Assembly: GCA_002747395.1 (NCBI GenBank)
Contig: PDPE01000006.1
Location: 1 to 44,451, forward strand
From: Pseudomonadota bacterium
Lineage (GTDB): Bacteria; Pseudomonadota; Gammaproteobacteria; Pseudomonadales; Oleiphilaceae
Length of the DNA: 44,451 bases
Direction of reading: 5' to 3'
The first letter of the stretch is position 1. Every line of letters starts with the position of its first letter. Position numbers and translations under genes: made by a program. The notes beneath the pieces were generated by a model that was not told where the DNA came from, did no database searches, and saw only the letters and a list, made by a program, of their open reading frames with translations. Below, in pieces: positions 26,068-34,951 of this stretch.

Positions 26068-26387
26068 TACTACAACTCCGAATTATAAAAAAGTAAGACG
26101 AACCGCCTGTTTGCCTCGTAAAAGCTCGATAGACGTGACCGAGACAGTATCTCCTGGATTCTTTATCAGGAGACTATTGTGACCGGAATTTCATTATCAA
26201 GATACACATGATTTAACAAAAAAGCATAAAAAGTAACAATTTATAAAAAATGATATGCCTGTCACATTTTGTTGATGCTCTCATTTCCAGTGACCGGTCA
26301 GTTTTCCCATTTGGCTGTGCATGCGGGCATAACAAATGTCTTTTTGGTGGTGTGAACGGTTTGCCTGCCGAAATTCGCAAAACGGGG
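26068..26387. other. Intergenic region upstream of the lipoprotein gene
   Basis: No gene was found. The stretch is AT-rich near 26200-26280 and should hold the promoter of the minus-strand lipoprotein gene. I could not pick out a convincing operator. Confidence 0.3.
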
Positions 26388-26413
26388 CGCCTGATTTAAC
26401 GGTAAATCAGGCG
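26388..26413 (-). terminator. Rho-independent-type terminator hairpin of frmA
   Basis: CGCCTGATTTA (26388-26398) and TAAATCAGGCG (26403-26413) form a perfect 11-bp stem with a 4-base loop, 13 bases beyond the frmA stop. On the minus strand the stem is followed by CCCCGTTTTG, a short T run. Confidence 0.7.
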
Positions 26414-26426
26414 GAGAACGGCGATG

Positions 26427-27644
<1,218 letters not shown>

Positions 27645-27846
27645 TTATTGGTTTTATCTGCGCCAGGTATGGCACCGGAAAGTTGTGCGCCGGTTGTTGG
27701 AAGACGGTATTTTTCATAACGGCCAGGATGAGGGGTGTGGTCGGTTCTGTGCTCTGTGGAGGGTCTGTTTTTAATGCTTTCTTTTATGCTCTGCAATGCT
27801 AAGCCGTCGCTTCTTATTCCAATTAAACATTAAGTAGAAAAACTTG

Positions 27847-27876
27847 TTGACAAGGATAATTTTATTGGTCGATACT
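27847..27876 (+). promoter_or_regulatory. Predicted sigma-70 promoter of the ethanolamine operon
   Basis: TTGACA (27847-27852, perfect -35) and GATACT (27871-27876, 4/6 match to -10) are separated by 18 bases. Transcription would start near 27883, about 150 bases before eutS. The rest of the 498-bp gap between frmA and eutS shows no RNA motif that I recognise, neither a B12 riboswitch nor clear tandem ANTAR-target hairpins. Confidence 0.45.
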
Positions 27877-27972
27877 GAGAGTCGAGCTTATTCTTGCTGT
27901 ATGCAGTGTCGACTTGATGTCTGCCTGATAATTTATAACCAATAAATAAAAGCAAACAGGATAAGATTTTTC

Positions 27973-28038
27973 ATGAGCTTGCGTCTAATACTGTGCAGTT
28001 GCTCCGCCGCGAGCAATCCCGTTGAGTTCAGGCAATGA
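27973..28038 (+). CDS. Possible leader peptide upstream of eutS
   Basis: A 21-codon frame starts at an ATG 12 bases after the end of AGGA and AGGATAAG-type sequence (27958-27965). It encodes [20 protein letters not shown] followed by one more residue. Its TGA (28036-28038) overlaps the eutS ATG by two bases (ATGA). eutS itself has only a weak ribosome-binding site, so translation of this peptide could couple ribosomes into eutS. No homologue is known to me and codon use over 21 codons cannot decide. Chance is a fair alternative. Confidence 0.3.
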   Translation: MSLRLILCSCSAASNPVEFRQ

Positions 28039-28394
28039 TGGACTCCGGCAGCAATTCCGACAACATTCAAAGAATTATCCAGGAATATGTTCCTGGCAAG
28101 CAGGTCACGCTTGCCCACTTATTGGCAAATCCTACTGAGGATCTGTGCCAGAAAGTAGGTGTAAAGCCCGTCGAAGCGGTTGGCATACTGACTCTTACGC
28201 CAGGCGAGACGGCAATCATAGCGGGAGATATCGCGACAAAATTTTCATCAGTTGAAATCGGTTTTCTGGACAGATTTTCCGGGGCTCTGGTTATTACCGG
28301 GTCTATCGGGTCGGTTGAGGAAGCCTTGAATGCTGTGTTGCGAACCTTGCATACCACGCTGGGCTACAGCATCTGTGAGCCGACGCGGACATGA
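28035..28394 (+). CDS. eutS: Microcompartment shell protein EutS (BMC-H, circularly permuted)
   Basis: EutS forms bent hexamers in the shell that encloses ethanolamine breakdown. The 119-residue protein matches EutS throughout: [20 protein letters not shown], then [40 protein letters not shown] and a C-terminal GYSICEPT. It is the first gene of the operon, as in enteric bacteria. The ATG at 28035 is followed at once by a second ATG, and either could start. Its end overlaps the eutP start by 4 bases. Confidence 0.96.
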   Translation: MMDSGSNSDNIQRIIQEYVPGKQVTLAHLLANPTEDLCQKVGVKPVEAVGILTLTPGETAIIAGDIATKFSSVEIGFLDRFSGALVITGSIGSVEEALNAVLRTLHTTLGYSICEPTRT

Positions 28395-28900
28395 GCAATA
28401 GCAGGCATGAACAGGCAGGTATGAATAATAAAAGCACCGGGCAGCTGTCAGATTTTGTACTGGTTGGGGCCGTCGATAGTGGCAAAACTGCGCTGATGCA
28501 GGCGCTGCTGGAAGCAGACGGCGATGTTATAAAAACCCAGTCACCCGTATTTCACGGCAATAATGTGATTGATACACCCGGCGAATTTGCCGCGATGCAT
28601 CATTTCTATGGCGCTCTTTTGTGTACGGTGTCCAACGCGGCCACCATTGTTTATTTGCAACCGTCCAACTGCACCATATTTTCGATGCCGCCAGGGTTGC
28701 TGGATGTCTATCCTGACAAACAGGTAGTGGGTGTTGTCAGTCAGGTTGATCTGCCGGACGCGGATACCGAGTCAGCATGTCAGGTGCTCAGGGAAAACCA
28801 TATTAAAGAACCTTATTTTCTTACATCAGCAGTGAGCGGTGCTGGTGTACCCGAACTGCGACAGCATCTTTGCATGCTATCGGCAAGCGCTGAAGCGTAA
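28391..28900 (+). CDS. eutP: EutP, GTPase-like protein with reported acetate kinase activity
   Basis: A 169-residue P-loop protein. GAVDSGKT (residues 26-33) is the Walker A motif and [19 protein letters not shown] is the G3 region. [14 protein letters not shown] takes the place of the NKxD motif and [20 protein letters not shown] the G5 region. EutP and PduV share this fold. EutP of Salmonella has been reported to have acetate kinase activity, making ATP and acetate from acetyl-phosphate; PduV has been linked to compartment movement. The start overlaps the eutS stop (ATGA), and an internal Met11 is possible. About 20 residues before the P-loop exceed the enteric protein and could be a targeting tail. 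Confidence 0.9.
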   Translation: MSNSRHEQAGMNNKSTGQLSDFVLVGAVDSGKTALMQALLEADGDVIKTQSPVFHGNNVIDTPGEFAAMHHFYGALLCTVSNAATIVYLQPSNCTIFSMPPGLLDVYPDKQVVGVVSQVDLPDADTESACQVLRENHIKEPYFLTSAVSGAGVPELRQHLCMLSASAEA

Positions 28901-28929
28901 ACAGATACCAAGCCAGGGGGGAATCCTTT

Positions 28930-29619
28930 GTGAAAGTTCTTATAACCGCCGAACAGATCAGACAATATCACCGTAACGGTGACAAAGTTATTGATATTGC
29001 CCGGGAAAATACGATCATTACGCCCGAAGCAAAAGATGTGGCCAAGAAACTGTCTATCGAGTTCAGAGAGGTCGTCGAGCCAGCAGTTGTCCACTCCACA
29101 GATGCCGCCTTGCCCAAACAGGCATCGCCTGAACCGTCAATTTCCGACCAGATACGCAGCGCTGTCGAGACAAAACTCAAGCCCGGCTCCTGTAACCCGG
29201 AACTGGTCAATGAGGCCATCGCCAAGGTCTTGCGTGAGCTTGACCAACCTGAACCCTATTGTGAGCGCGAAGTGGGCAACAGTGGTGTGATACTGGTGCG
29301 CGGTGGTTCGGTACAGTTCGGCAGGTTTGACGGCGTCAAGGATCATCCCATTGGTTTGACAGATGTGGTCACTGCCTCGGATAACAGCCCGATTGCAGCA
29401 GGCTATATGCAATGGGAGAAATGTACCTTCCCCTGGACCCTGGATTATGACGAGGTTGATGTCGTTCTTGAAGGGGAGTTGCACATCACTGCAGGCGGGC
29501 AAACGCATGTCGGAAAACCCGGTGATGTCTTCTTTATACCCAAGGGCACATCACTTGAATTTGGAACTCCGGACAAGGTTCGTTTCGTTTATGTTACCTA
29601 TCCTGCTGACTGGATGTAA
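28930..29619 (+). CDS. eutQ: EutQ, cupin-fold acetate kinase
   Basis: A 229-residue protein that starts with GTG at 28930, preceded by a GGGGGGA box. The N-terminal helix region (MKVLITAEQIRQYHRNGD, then ITPEAKDVAKKL) is the part associated with compartment targeting in the EutQ family. The C-terminal cupin barrel spans about residues 110-229 (FPWTLDYDEVDVVLEGELHI, GKPGDVFFIPKGTSLEFG, FVYVTYPADW). EutQ has been reported to act as an acetate kinase with EutD, conserving energy as ATP, and is needed for anaerobic growth on ethanolamine. It lies third in the operon as in Salmonella. Confidence 0.94.
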   Translation: MKVLITAEQIRQYHRNGDKVIDIARENTIITPEAKDVAKKLSIEFREVVEPAVVHSTDAALPKQASPEPSISDQIRSAVETKLKPGSCNPELVNEAIAKVLRELDQPEPYCEREVGNSGVILVRGGSVQFGRFDGVKDHPIGLTDVVTASDNSPIAAGYMQWEKCTFPWTLDYDEVDVVLEGELHITAGGQTHVGKPGDVFFIPKGTSLEFGTPDKVRFVYVTYPADWM

Positions 29620-29633
29620 ACAAAGGGTTTTTA

Positions 29634-30527
29634 ATGGACATGCCTCAGTTCATCACAGAAACACAGCTGCGCCATGAGTTCAACCTGGTTCATGGTGGTG
29701 AAGTGCGTCTGCCCGTCGGGTCGAAGTTGACACCATCGGCGGCACAGTTATTGTCTGAGCGTAAAATCCGAATCAAAACCATAGATAGTCAGGGTCGCGT
29801 TTTTGTCAGTGACGATGACAGCAAAGAGGGCTCCGGGCACAGGGTGAACCCCCTGACCGGGTCAAATGAACGACCTGCCAATATTTGCTCGCTATGCCAC
29901 AGCCATGTGGATAAAAAGACCGAGCTGATGACACTGCTGGATAATACCAACCTGGTTCCCAAAACCCACCCCAGAATCAGCCTGCGCGGCAAACTTGATA
30001 CCCTTATTGCCCAGTGCGTCGTCGCGCAAACCGAATTTGATGAGTCCAATTTTCCGGTACTGAAAAAATCATTGGCCGACTTGCGTTCCTATCTGGGGCA
30101 CATTCTGCGTTGCGAGGTGACCGGAGACGAACTGCCGCCAATCAGCATGGGTGAGATGGATGCAGACACAATTCATGCGGTGTCGCACAAGCCTCTCAAG
30201 TACCTCGGGCATGATCATCTTCTGCCCGAAGTGACGCACGGAAAAAGGGTGGCCTTGCTCAATCTTCTGCGTGCACTTGCACGCGAGGCAGAGCTGGAAG
30301 CAGCCCGGGTATTTGAGAACGTAGATTTTGAACTGTCTCGTGGCGATATCCTGGAAGGGTTGAACCGGCTCAGCAGTGCGTTTTATATTTTGATGATTAT
30401 GACTTTGATGGCGGAAAAAGGCGATACCAGGTTAACTGATAACTCATTTACCGGTAATACGTCTACCGGTAATACATCTACCGATAATACATTGACTGCG
30501 CAGGGAGCCGATCATGGATCTGATTGA
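29634..30527 (+). CDS. eutT: EutT, cob(I)alamin adenosyltransferase
   Basis: EutT makes adenosylcobalamin, the cofactor of EutBC, from ATP and reduced cobalamin. The 297-residue protein has the family's N-terminal FITETQLRHEFNL and PVGSKLTPSAAQLLSERKI and the helical core around LDTLIAQCVVAQTEFDES. Adenosyltransferase landmarks are SYLGHILRCEVTGDELP and LNLLRALAREAELEAA. The metal site is unusual: H69 is followed by C85, C88, H89 and H91 (ICSLCHSH), whereas Salmonella EutT is described with HX11CCX2C. The C-terminal tail carries a 15-bp DNA repeat. The start of eutD overlaps the end by 14 bases. In this operon PduS and PduT may supply the reduced cobalamin. Confidence 0.92.
   Translation: MDMPQFITETQLRHEFNLVHGGEVRLPVGSKLTPSAAQLLSERKIRIKTIDSQGRVFVSDDDSKEGSGHRVNPLTGSNERPANICSLCHSHVDKKTELMTLLDNTNLVPKTHPRISLRGKLDTLIAQCVVAQTEFDESNFPVLKKSLADLRSYLGHILRCEVTGDELPPISMGEMDADTIHAVSHKPLKYLGHDHLLPEVTHGKRVALLNLLRALAREAELEAARVFENVDFELSRGDILEGLNRLSSAFYILMIMTLMAEKGDTRLTDNSFTGNTSTGNTSTDNTLTAQGADHGSD
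30434..30494. repeat. 15-bp in-frame tandem repeat at the 3' end of eutT, about four units
   Basis: Units ACCGGTAATACGTCT (30450-30464), ACCGGTAATACATCT (30465-30479) and ACCGATAATACATTG (30480-30494) follow a more diverged copy from about 30434. They encode TDNSF, TGNTS, TGNTS and TDNTL, a polar tail. The repeat ends just before the eutD start at 30514. Confidence 0.9.
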
Positions 30528-31497
30528 AAGCTGCAAGGTGAAATGTCGCTCTGCACCGAAGAAAATTGTATTCGCTGATGCGATGGATACACGCATACTA
30601 CGTGCGGCAAACAGGTTGAAATCCGAAGGCCTGGCAAATCCCGTACTGTTGGGCAACCCGTTTGCGCTGCGTGACTATTCGCAGAAAAACAGTCTGTTTA
30701 CACCCTGTCTTTCCATCGTAGATCCACTTCATTCCGGTTACCTGGACAGCTATGCAACCGGGTTCAAGAATAGCCTGGCCGACGACTCCGTGAGTGAAGA
30801 GAAAGCAAGGGAGTTAATGGGTAATCCACTGTTTTATGGCGCCATGATGGTCAATATGGGGCATGCAGATGTGTGTGTTGCCGGCAACCTGTCTACAACC
30901 GGTGATGTAATACGGGCTGCCCTGAAAGTCATTGGCCTGGCAGAACAGAGAAAAACACTGTCTTCCTTTTTTATGATGTTGTCGGAAGATAGAAAACAGT
31001 TGCGGGTGTTTTCCGATGCGGCAGTTGTGCCCTTGCCGACTGTTGAACAGCTTGCCGATATCACCATTGATGCGGCGCAGAGTTTCGAGCGCCTGACGAA
31101 CGAAAAAGCGCGTATAGCCATGCTGTCTTTTTCCACCAAGGGAAGCTCCAGTCACCCCGCGGCGCAGAATATGCGCGAGGCTTATGAACTGGTGCGCAGC
31201 AAGGCCCCGGACTTGCTGGTTGACGGAGAGTTACAGCTTGATGCTGCGATTGTTCCCGATGTCGCGAATAAAAAAGCCCCGAACAGCCCGCTTCAGGGTA
31301 ACTCCAATGTATTGGTATTTCCGACTCTTGATGCCGGAAATATTTCCTACAAATTGGCACAACGCATGTGCAATTACGAGGCTCTGGGGCCGTTATTTCA
31401 AGGTTTAAAAAAGCCAATGCATGATTTGTCGCGTGGCTGCAGTGTTGATGAGGTAATCGAGATTGCGGTGCTCGCATCGTGTCTGATTGAACAGTGA
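30514..31497 (+). CDS. eutD: EutD, phosphotransacetylase
   Basis: EutD converts acetyl-CoA and phosphate to acetyl-phosphate inside the compartment, recycling its private CoA pool. The 327-residue length fits EutD-type (short) phosphotransacetylases. Landmarks are KIVFADAMDTRILRAANRL, GNPLFYGAMMVNMGHADVCV, VAGNLSTTGDVIRAALKVIG, ARIAMLSFSTKGSSSHPAA, LLVDGELQLDAAIVPDV and LVFPTLDAGNISYKLAQRM. The product goes to EutQ/EutP or a housekeeping acetate kinase. The start lies within the last codons of eutT, implying translational coupling. Confidence 0.95.
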   Translation: MDLIESCKVKCRSAPKKIVFADAMDTRILRAANRLKSEGLANPVLLGNPFALRDYSQKNSLFTPCLSIVDPLHSGYLDSYATGFKNSLADDSVSEEKARELMGNPLFYGAMMVNMGHADVCVAGNLSTTGDVIRAALKVIGLAEQRKTLSSFFMMLSEDRKQLRVFSDAAVVPLPTVEQLADITIDAAQSFERLTNEKARIAMLSFSTKGSSSHPAAQNMREAYELVRSKAPDLLVDGELQLDAAIVPDVANKKAPNSPLQGNSNVLVFPTLDAGNISYKLAQRMCNYEALGPLFQGLKKPMHDLSRGCSVDEVIEIAVLASCLIEQ

Positions 31498-31524
31498 GTT
31501 ATTTTATTCTGAGGAGAACACATT

Positions 31525-31809
31525 ATGAATGAAGCATTGGGAATTATCGAAACAAAAGGTCTGACTGCATTGATCGAAGCATCAGATGCAATGGTCAAGG
31601 CCGCTCGTGTAGAACTGGTTGGATACAAGCAGATTGGTAGCGGTCTGGTTACCGCCACTGTCCGTGGAGATGTTGCCGCCTGCAAGGCAGCGACCGATGC
31701 CGGTGCCGCAGCGGCGCAACGAGTAGGGGAACTGGTTTCCGTACACGTTATTCCAAGACCTCATGCCGATCTGGAGGCAATTTTCCCGATCACACCATCG
31801 GGCAAGTAG
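31525..31809 (+). CDS. eutM: Major shell protein EutM, first copy (BMC-H hexamer)
   Basis: A 94-residue shell protein whose hexamers tile the compartment facets. It reads [20 protein letters not shown], then [20 protein letters not shown] and [20 protein letters not shown], ending [16 protein letters not shown]. The pore loop is KQIGSG, where E. coli EutM has KQIGGG. A GAGGAGAA box precedes the ATG. A second, closely similar copy follows after 151 bases. Differences near the pore suggest the copies could pass different solutes. Confidence 0.97.
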   Translation: MNEALGIIETKGLTALIEASDAMVKAARVELVGYKQIGSGLVTATVRGDVAACKAATDAGAAAAQRVGELVSVHVIPRPHADLEAIFPITPSGK

Positions 31810-31960
31810 TCAGTTACAACTGGTCGGTAGCAGATAGTCAGTAGCAAGTAGCCGGTTATAAACGGTTGCAAACCGCTGCCCTGTAGGCAAGTGCGAGCTG
31901 TCAGATGGCTGGCTCAACCTGTTTTTCGTAGTCAAAACGTTACTTTAGAAGGAAACTGCA
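31810..31960. other. Spacer between the two eutM copies with degenerate short repeats
   Basis: 151 bases without a gene. Imperfect copies of a TAGTCAGTA/GTAGCAAGTAGCC-like motif crowd 31807-31855. The gap is unusually long for this tightly packed operon and may mark the duplication junction. AGAAGGAAACTGC supplies the ribosome-binding site of the second copy. Confidence 0.45.
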
Positions 31961-32287
31961 ATGATGGAAGCTCTCGGTATCATCGAAACAAAAGGCCTGA
32001 CTTCATTAATTGAAGCCTCTGATGCCATGGTCAAGGCGGCTAGGGTACAACTCGTCGGCTATCAACAAATTGGTTCAGGTTATGTTACGGCACTGGTGCG
32101 CGGCGACGTCGCAGCCTGCAAGGCGGCTACAGATGCTGGTGCTGCCGCTGCACAGCGCCTCGGCGAATTGATTTCAGTGCATGTTATTCCACGTCCTCAT
32201 AGTGATCTTGAGAAAATATTCCCGATCAGTATGCCGGCTGCCGAAACTCCTCCTGCCAAGCCTGCTCCAAAAAGAACAGGAGGGTAG
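31961..32287 (+). CDS. Second EutM-like shell protein (BMC-H), with C-terminal extension
   Basis: A 108-residue paralogue of the preceding eutM. By hand count, 78 of the first 89 residues are identical. The differences include the pore-loop flank (QQIGSGYV instead of KQIGSGLV) and TALVRG instead of TATVRG. After FPIS it gains an extension ([18 protein letters not shown]), rich in Pro, Ala and Lys, that the first copy lacks. Such tails in BMC-H proteins can modulate assembly or bind cargo or nucleic acid, but here this is a guess. Enteric eut operons carry a single eutM, so this duplication is an extra. It sits 3 bases before the eutN start. Confidence 0.93.
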   Translation: MMEALGIIETKGLTSLIEASDAMVKAARVQLVGYQQIGSGYVTALVRGDVAACKAATDAGAAAAQRLGELISVHVIPRPHSDLEKIFPISMPAAETPPAKPAPKRTGG

Positions 32288-32290
32288 CCT

Positions 32291-32593
32291 GTGAAACTGG
32301 CCAAAGTAGTGGGCCAGGTGGTGGCCACTGTGCGCAGTGACAGGTTGTGCATGGACAAGCTTTCGCTGCTCAGATTCATCGGCGAAGACGGCACCGAGGA
32401 GTCGGGTGTGTCTGTGGCTGTGGATCGATTGGGAGCGGGTGAGGGTGAGTGGGTGCTCGTTGTGGCAGGGAGTTCCGCCCGTATGTCAATGGCCGAGGGA
32501 GGAGAGTCCCCGGTTGACCTCAGCATTGTGGGGATTGTCGACGAGGTTACCAGCAATGAATTTACCTGGTTCCAAAAGAACAAACAGGATTAA
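32291..32593 (+). CDS. eutN: Shell vertex protein EutN (BMC-P pentamer)
   Basis: A 100-residue EutN/CcmL-family protein that caps the vertices of the shell. It starts with GTG at 32291, with an AGGAGG box inside the end of the previous gene. Family landmarks are MKLAKVVGQVVATVRSDRL, KLSLLRFIGEDG, VAVDRLGAGEGEWVLVVAGS, SARMSMAEGGESPVDLSIVG and IVDEVTSN. It lies between the eutM copies and eutE, as in Salmonella. Confidence 0.96.
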   Translation: MKLAKVVGQVVATVRSDRLCMDKLSLLRFIGEDGTEESGVSVAVDRLGAGEGEWVLVVAGSSARMSMAEGGESPVDLSIVGIVDEVTSNEFTWFQKNKQD

Positions 32594-32605
32594 AGGAGAT
32601 TACTG

Positions 32606-34012
32606 ATGTCGCAACAGGGTATGAATGCACAGGAAATTGAGAGCATCGTGCTGCGCGTGCTTGAACGACTGTCTTCACCGCAGCCTGATGGCGGGCAATA
32701 TGGCGTGTTTTCGACTTTGGATGACGCAGTGAGTGCAGCCAAAGCTGCACAGCCTTGTCTGCGCAACTTGGCAAAACGCAATGAGATTATTGCCGCCATA
32801 CGAAAACTTGCCAGCCAGCATGTGCAGGAATTGTCGGAAATGGCCGTAAGGGAAACCGGCTTTGGCAGGGTAGAAGACAAAGTACGAAAAAACCGCCTGG
32901 TTATCGAAAAGACCCCGGGTTGTGAAGCGATTGTGCCATTGGCTCTCACCGGTGATCATGGTCTGTCCCTGGTGGAAAATGCACCCTGGGGTGTCATTGC
33001 CTCTGTAACGCCGTCAACCAATCCGTCAGCGACGGTGATCAATAATGCGATCAGCATGGTTTCCGCTGGCAACAGTGTCGTTTTTTCACCTCATCCGGCA
33101 GCAAAAGCCGTATCGCAACGAACCATTCAACTGGTTAACCAGGCATCTGTCAGTGTTGGTGGCCCTTCCGGACTGGTTACCTGTGTTGAAACTCCCAGTA
33201 TTGAATCTGCCAATCAGCTTTTCGCCTATCCGGGGATTCAGCTGTTGACCGTGACCGGTGGCGAGGCAGTGGTAAATGCTGCACGAAAAATCAGCGATAA
33301 ACGTCTTATCGCCGCAGGGCCGGGCAATCCACCTGTCGTCGTGGATGAAACCGCGGATATTGAACGTGCCGCTATCAGTATCGTGCAGGGGGCCTCGTTC
33401 GACAACAATATTATCTGTGTTGACGAAAAGGAAATTATTGCCGTAGATGCCATTGCCAGCGAATTGAAACAGGCATTGACGCGCCACGGTGCCGTTGAAA
33501 TTACCCGGGATCAGGGTGAAGCCGTTGCTTCGCTGGTGTTGGAAGGGTATCCCGGTGCAGATGTGCATCCCAAAGTCGAATGGATAGGTCGGGATGCAGC
33601 AAAAATTGCAGCGGCAGCCGGTTTCAGTGTGCCCGATACGACCCGGTTGCTGTTTATGGAAACGTCGGCCGATCATGTTTTTGCCACCACAGAAATGATG
33701 CTGCCCGTTATTCCCCTGATTCGCGCATCTGATGCAGACCAGGCCATTGACCTGGCGATACAGCTGGAAAAAGGTAATCAGCACTCGGCGGCCATGCATT
33801 CACGCAATATCGACAACCTGTCCCGTATGGCCAGTGAAATTGATTGCAGCCTGTTTGTGAAAAACGGCCCTTGTCTTGCCGGTCTGGGGGCTGGCGGTGA
33901 AGGCTGGACATCCATGACCATATCTACCCCGACAGGCGAAGGTGTGACCAACTCGGCCACGTTTGTACGCAAGCGTCGCTGTACCCTTGTTGACCGTTTC
34001 CGGATTGTATAA
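32606..34012 (+). CDS. eutE: EutE, CoA-acylating acetaldehyde dehydrogenase
   Basis: EutE oxidises acetaldehyde to acetyl-CoA with NAD and CoA in the lumen. The 468-residue protein begins with a helix of encapsulation-peptide type (MNAQEIESIVLRVLERL), followed by a linker rich in S, P and G. Landmarks are VRETGFGRVEDKVRKNRLVI, PWGVIASVTPSTNPSATVIN, SVVFSPHPAAK, GPGNPPVVVDETADI and the catalytic C271 in SFDNNIICVDEKE. An AAAGGAG box precedes the ATG. The stop is followed directly by the eutJ start codon. Confidence 0.96.
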   Translation: MSQQGMNAQEIESIVLRVLERLSSPQPDGGQYGVFSTLDDAVSAAKAAQPCLRNLAKRNEIIAAIRKLASQHVQELSEMAVRETGFGRVEDKVRKNRLVIEKTPGCEAIVPLALTGDHGLSLVENAPWGVIASVTPSTNPSATVINNAISMVSAGNSVVFSPHPAAKAVSQRTIQLVNQASVSVGGPSGLVTCVETPSIESANQLFAYPGIQLLTVTGGEAVVNAARKISDKRLIAAGPGNPPVVVDETADIERAAISIVQGASFDNNIICVDEKEIIAVDAIASELKQALTRHGAVEITRDQGEAVASLVLEGYPGADVHPKVEWIGRDAAKIAAAAGFSVPDTTRLLFMETSADHVFATTEMMLPVIPLIRASDADQAIDLAIQLEKGNQHSAAMHSRNIDNLSRMASEIDCSLFVKNGPCLAGLGAGGEGWTSMTISTPTGEGVTNSATFVRKRRCTLVDRFRIV

Positions 34013-34939
34013 ATGGACGCAGTGAAGGAAAAAGCCCATACCGACAGGCAGGCACACATCCAGTTGATTAACCGACGGCTGGATGCTGTTGCGGCCATGC
34101 TTAATGACGACAGCTACCAACCCTGTGAAGGTTTGTTCAAGGTGGGGGTTGACCTGGGCACTGCAGATATCCAGACGATAGTGCTGGATGCCGATGATAA
34201 CCCGATTGCCTGTTACATGGACTGGGCAGATGTCGTGCGTGATGGCGTCGTGGTTGACTACTTCGGTGCCGCGCAGATCGTCAGGGAACAGTTGCGCCGT
34301 GCCAGCGAACGACTGGAAATAACCATTGAAAAGGCGGCGACCTCCTTTCCGCCCGGCACGGAACCACAAATTTCGGCCAATGTTGTGGAAGCGGCGGGCA
34401 TTGAGGTCTGCGATCTTATCGATGAACCCAGCAGTGTGGCTCGCCTGCTTGAATTACAGCAGGGAGCGGTGGTTGATGTTGGCGGAGGTACTACCGGTAC
34501 GGCGATTATCAAAGGGGGGCAGGTCGTTGCCTCTGAAGATGATCCTACTGGTGGCAGGCATATCACGTTGTCACTGGCTGGCCACTTCAAAGTGCCATAC
34601 GAAGAAGCGGAAGAAATCAAGTTGAACCATCCGGGCAGGGATGTTCTGAGCCTGGTGGCGCCGGTAATTTTGAGAATGGCCGACCTGGTTAAAGAGCATA
34701 TAGCAGGACATTCCCCCAGGGAAATTTACCTTACTGGTGGCTGTTGTGCGCTGCCTAATTTCGCCCCGATCTTCACTGCTGAATTGACTGGTGTCGACAT
34801 CATTATGCCCAGTCAACCGCTGCATCTGACACCACTTGCTATTGCAGCAGCGTACGGGAGGACAGCTTACGGGAAGGCGTCTTTCGAGAAAACATCTTTC
34901 GAGAAGACATCGACAATGCATTCTGGACAATACAGGTAA
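34013..34939 (+). CDS. eutJ: EutJ, Hsp70/actin-fold chaperone-like protein
   Basis: A 308-residue member of the sugar kinase/Hsp70/actin fold family. The phosphate-binding loops are VGVDLGTADIQTIVLDADDN and VVDVGGGTTGTAIIKGG. The family segments PPGTEPQISANVVEAAG, EPSSVARLLELQ and EIYLTGGCCALPNFAPIFT are present. EutJ is thought to help fold or assemble eut enzymes but has no firm biochemical role. It is immediately adjacent to eutE (TAA-ATG). Its last about 25 residues are a repeated extension (YGRTA, YGKAS, FEKTS, FEKTS) created by a 15-bp tandem DNA repeat. Confidence 0.93.
   Translation: MDAVKEKAHTDRQAHIQLINRRLDAVAAMLNDDSYQPCEGLFKVGVDLGTADIQTIVLDADDNPIACYMDWADVVRDGVVVDYFGAAQIVREQLRRASERLEITIEKAATSFPPGTEPQISANVVEAAGIEVCDLIDEPSSVARLLELQQGAVVDVGGGTTGTAIIKGGQVVASEDDPTGGRHITLSLAGHFKVPYEEAEEIKLNHPGRDVLSLVAPVILRMADLVKEHIAGHSPREIYLTGGCCALPNFAPIFTAELTGVDIIMPSQPLHLTPLAIAAAYGRTAYGKASFEKTSFEKTSTMHSGQYR
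34853..34912. repeat. 15-bp in-frame tandem repeat at the 3' end of eutJ, four units
   Basis: Units TACGGGAGGACAGCT, TACGGGAAGGCGTCT, TTCGAGAAAACATCT and TTCGAGAAGACATCG occupy 34853-34912 head to tail. Each encodes five residues (YGRTA, YGKAS, FEKTS, FEKTS), extending the EutJ C-terminus. The gradual divergence implies successive duplication. Confidence 0.9.
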
Positions 34940-34951
34940 TGGTGAACGGAT

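Noticed and set aside
27670..27688. Sigma-54-like sequence (TGGCAC with a downstream TTGTGC) in the eutS leader
   Set aside because: The distance between the GG and GC elements is wrong for a -24/-12 promoter, and no sigma-54 activator gene is nearby.
33086..33799. 237-codon minus-strand frame inside eutE
   Set aside because: Long antisense frames are common opposite GC-biased coding sequence; the eutE assignment on the plus strand is unambiguous.
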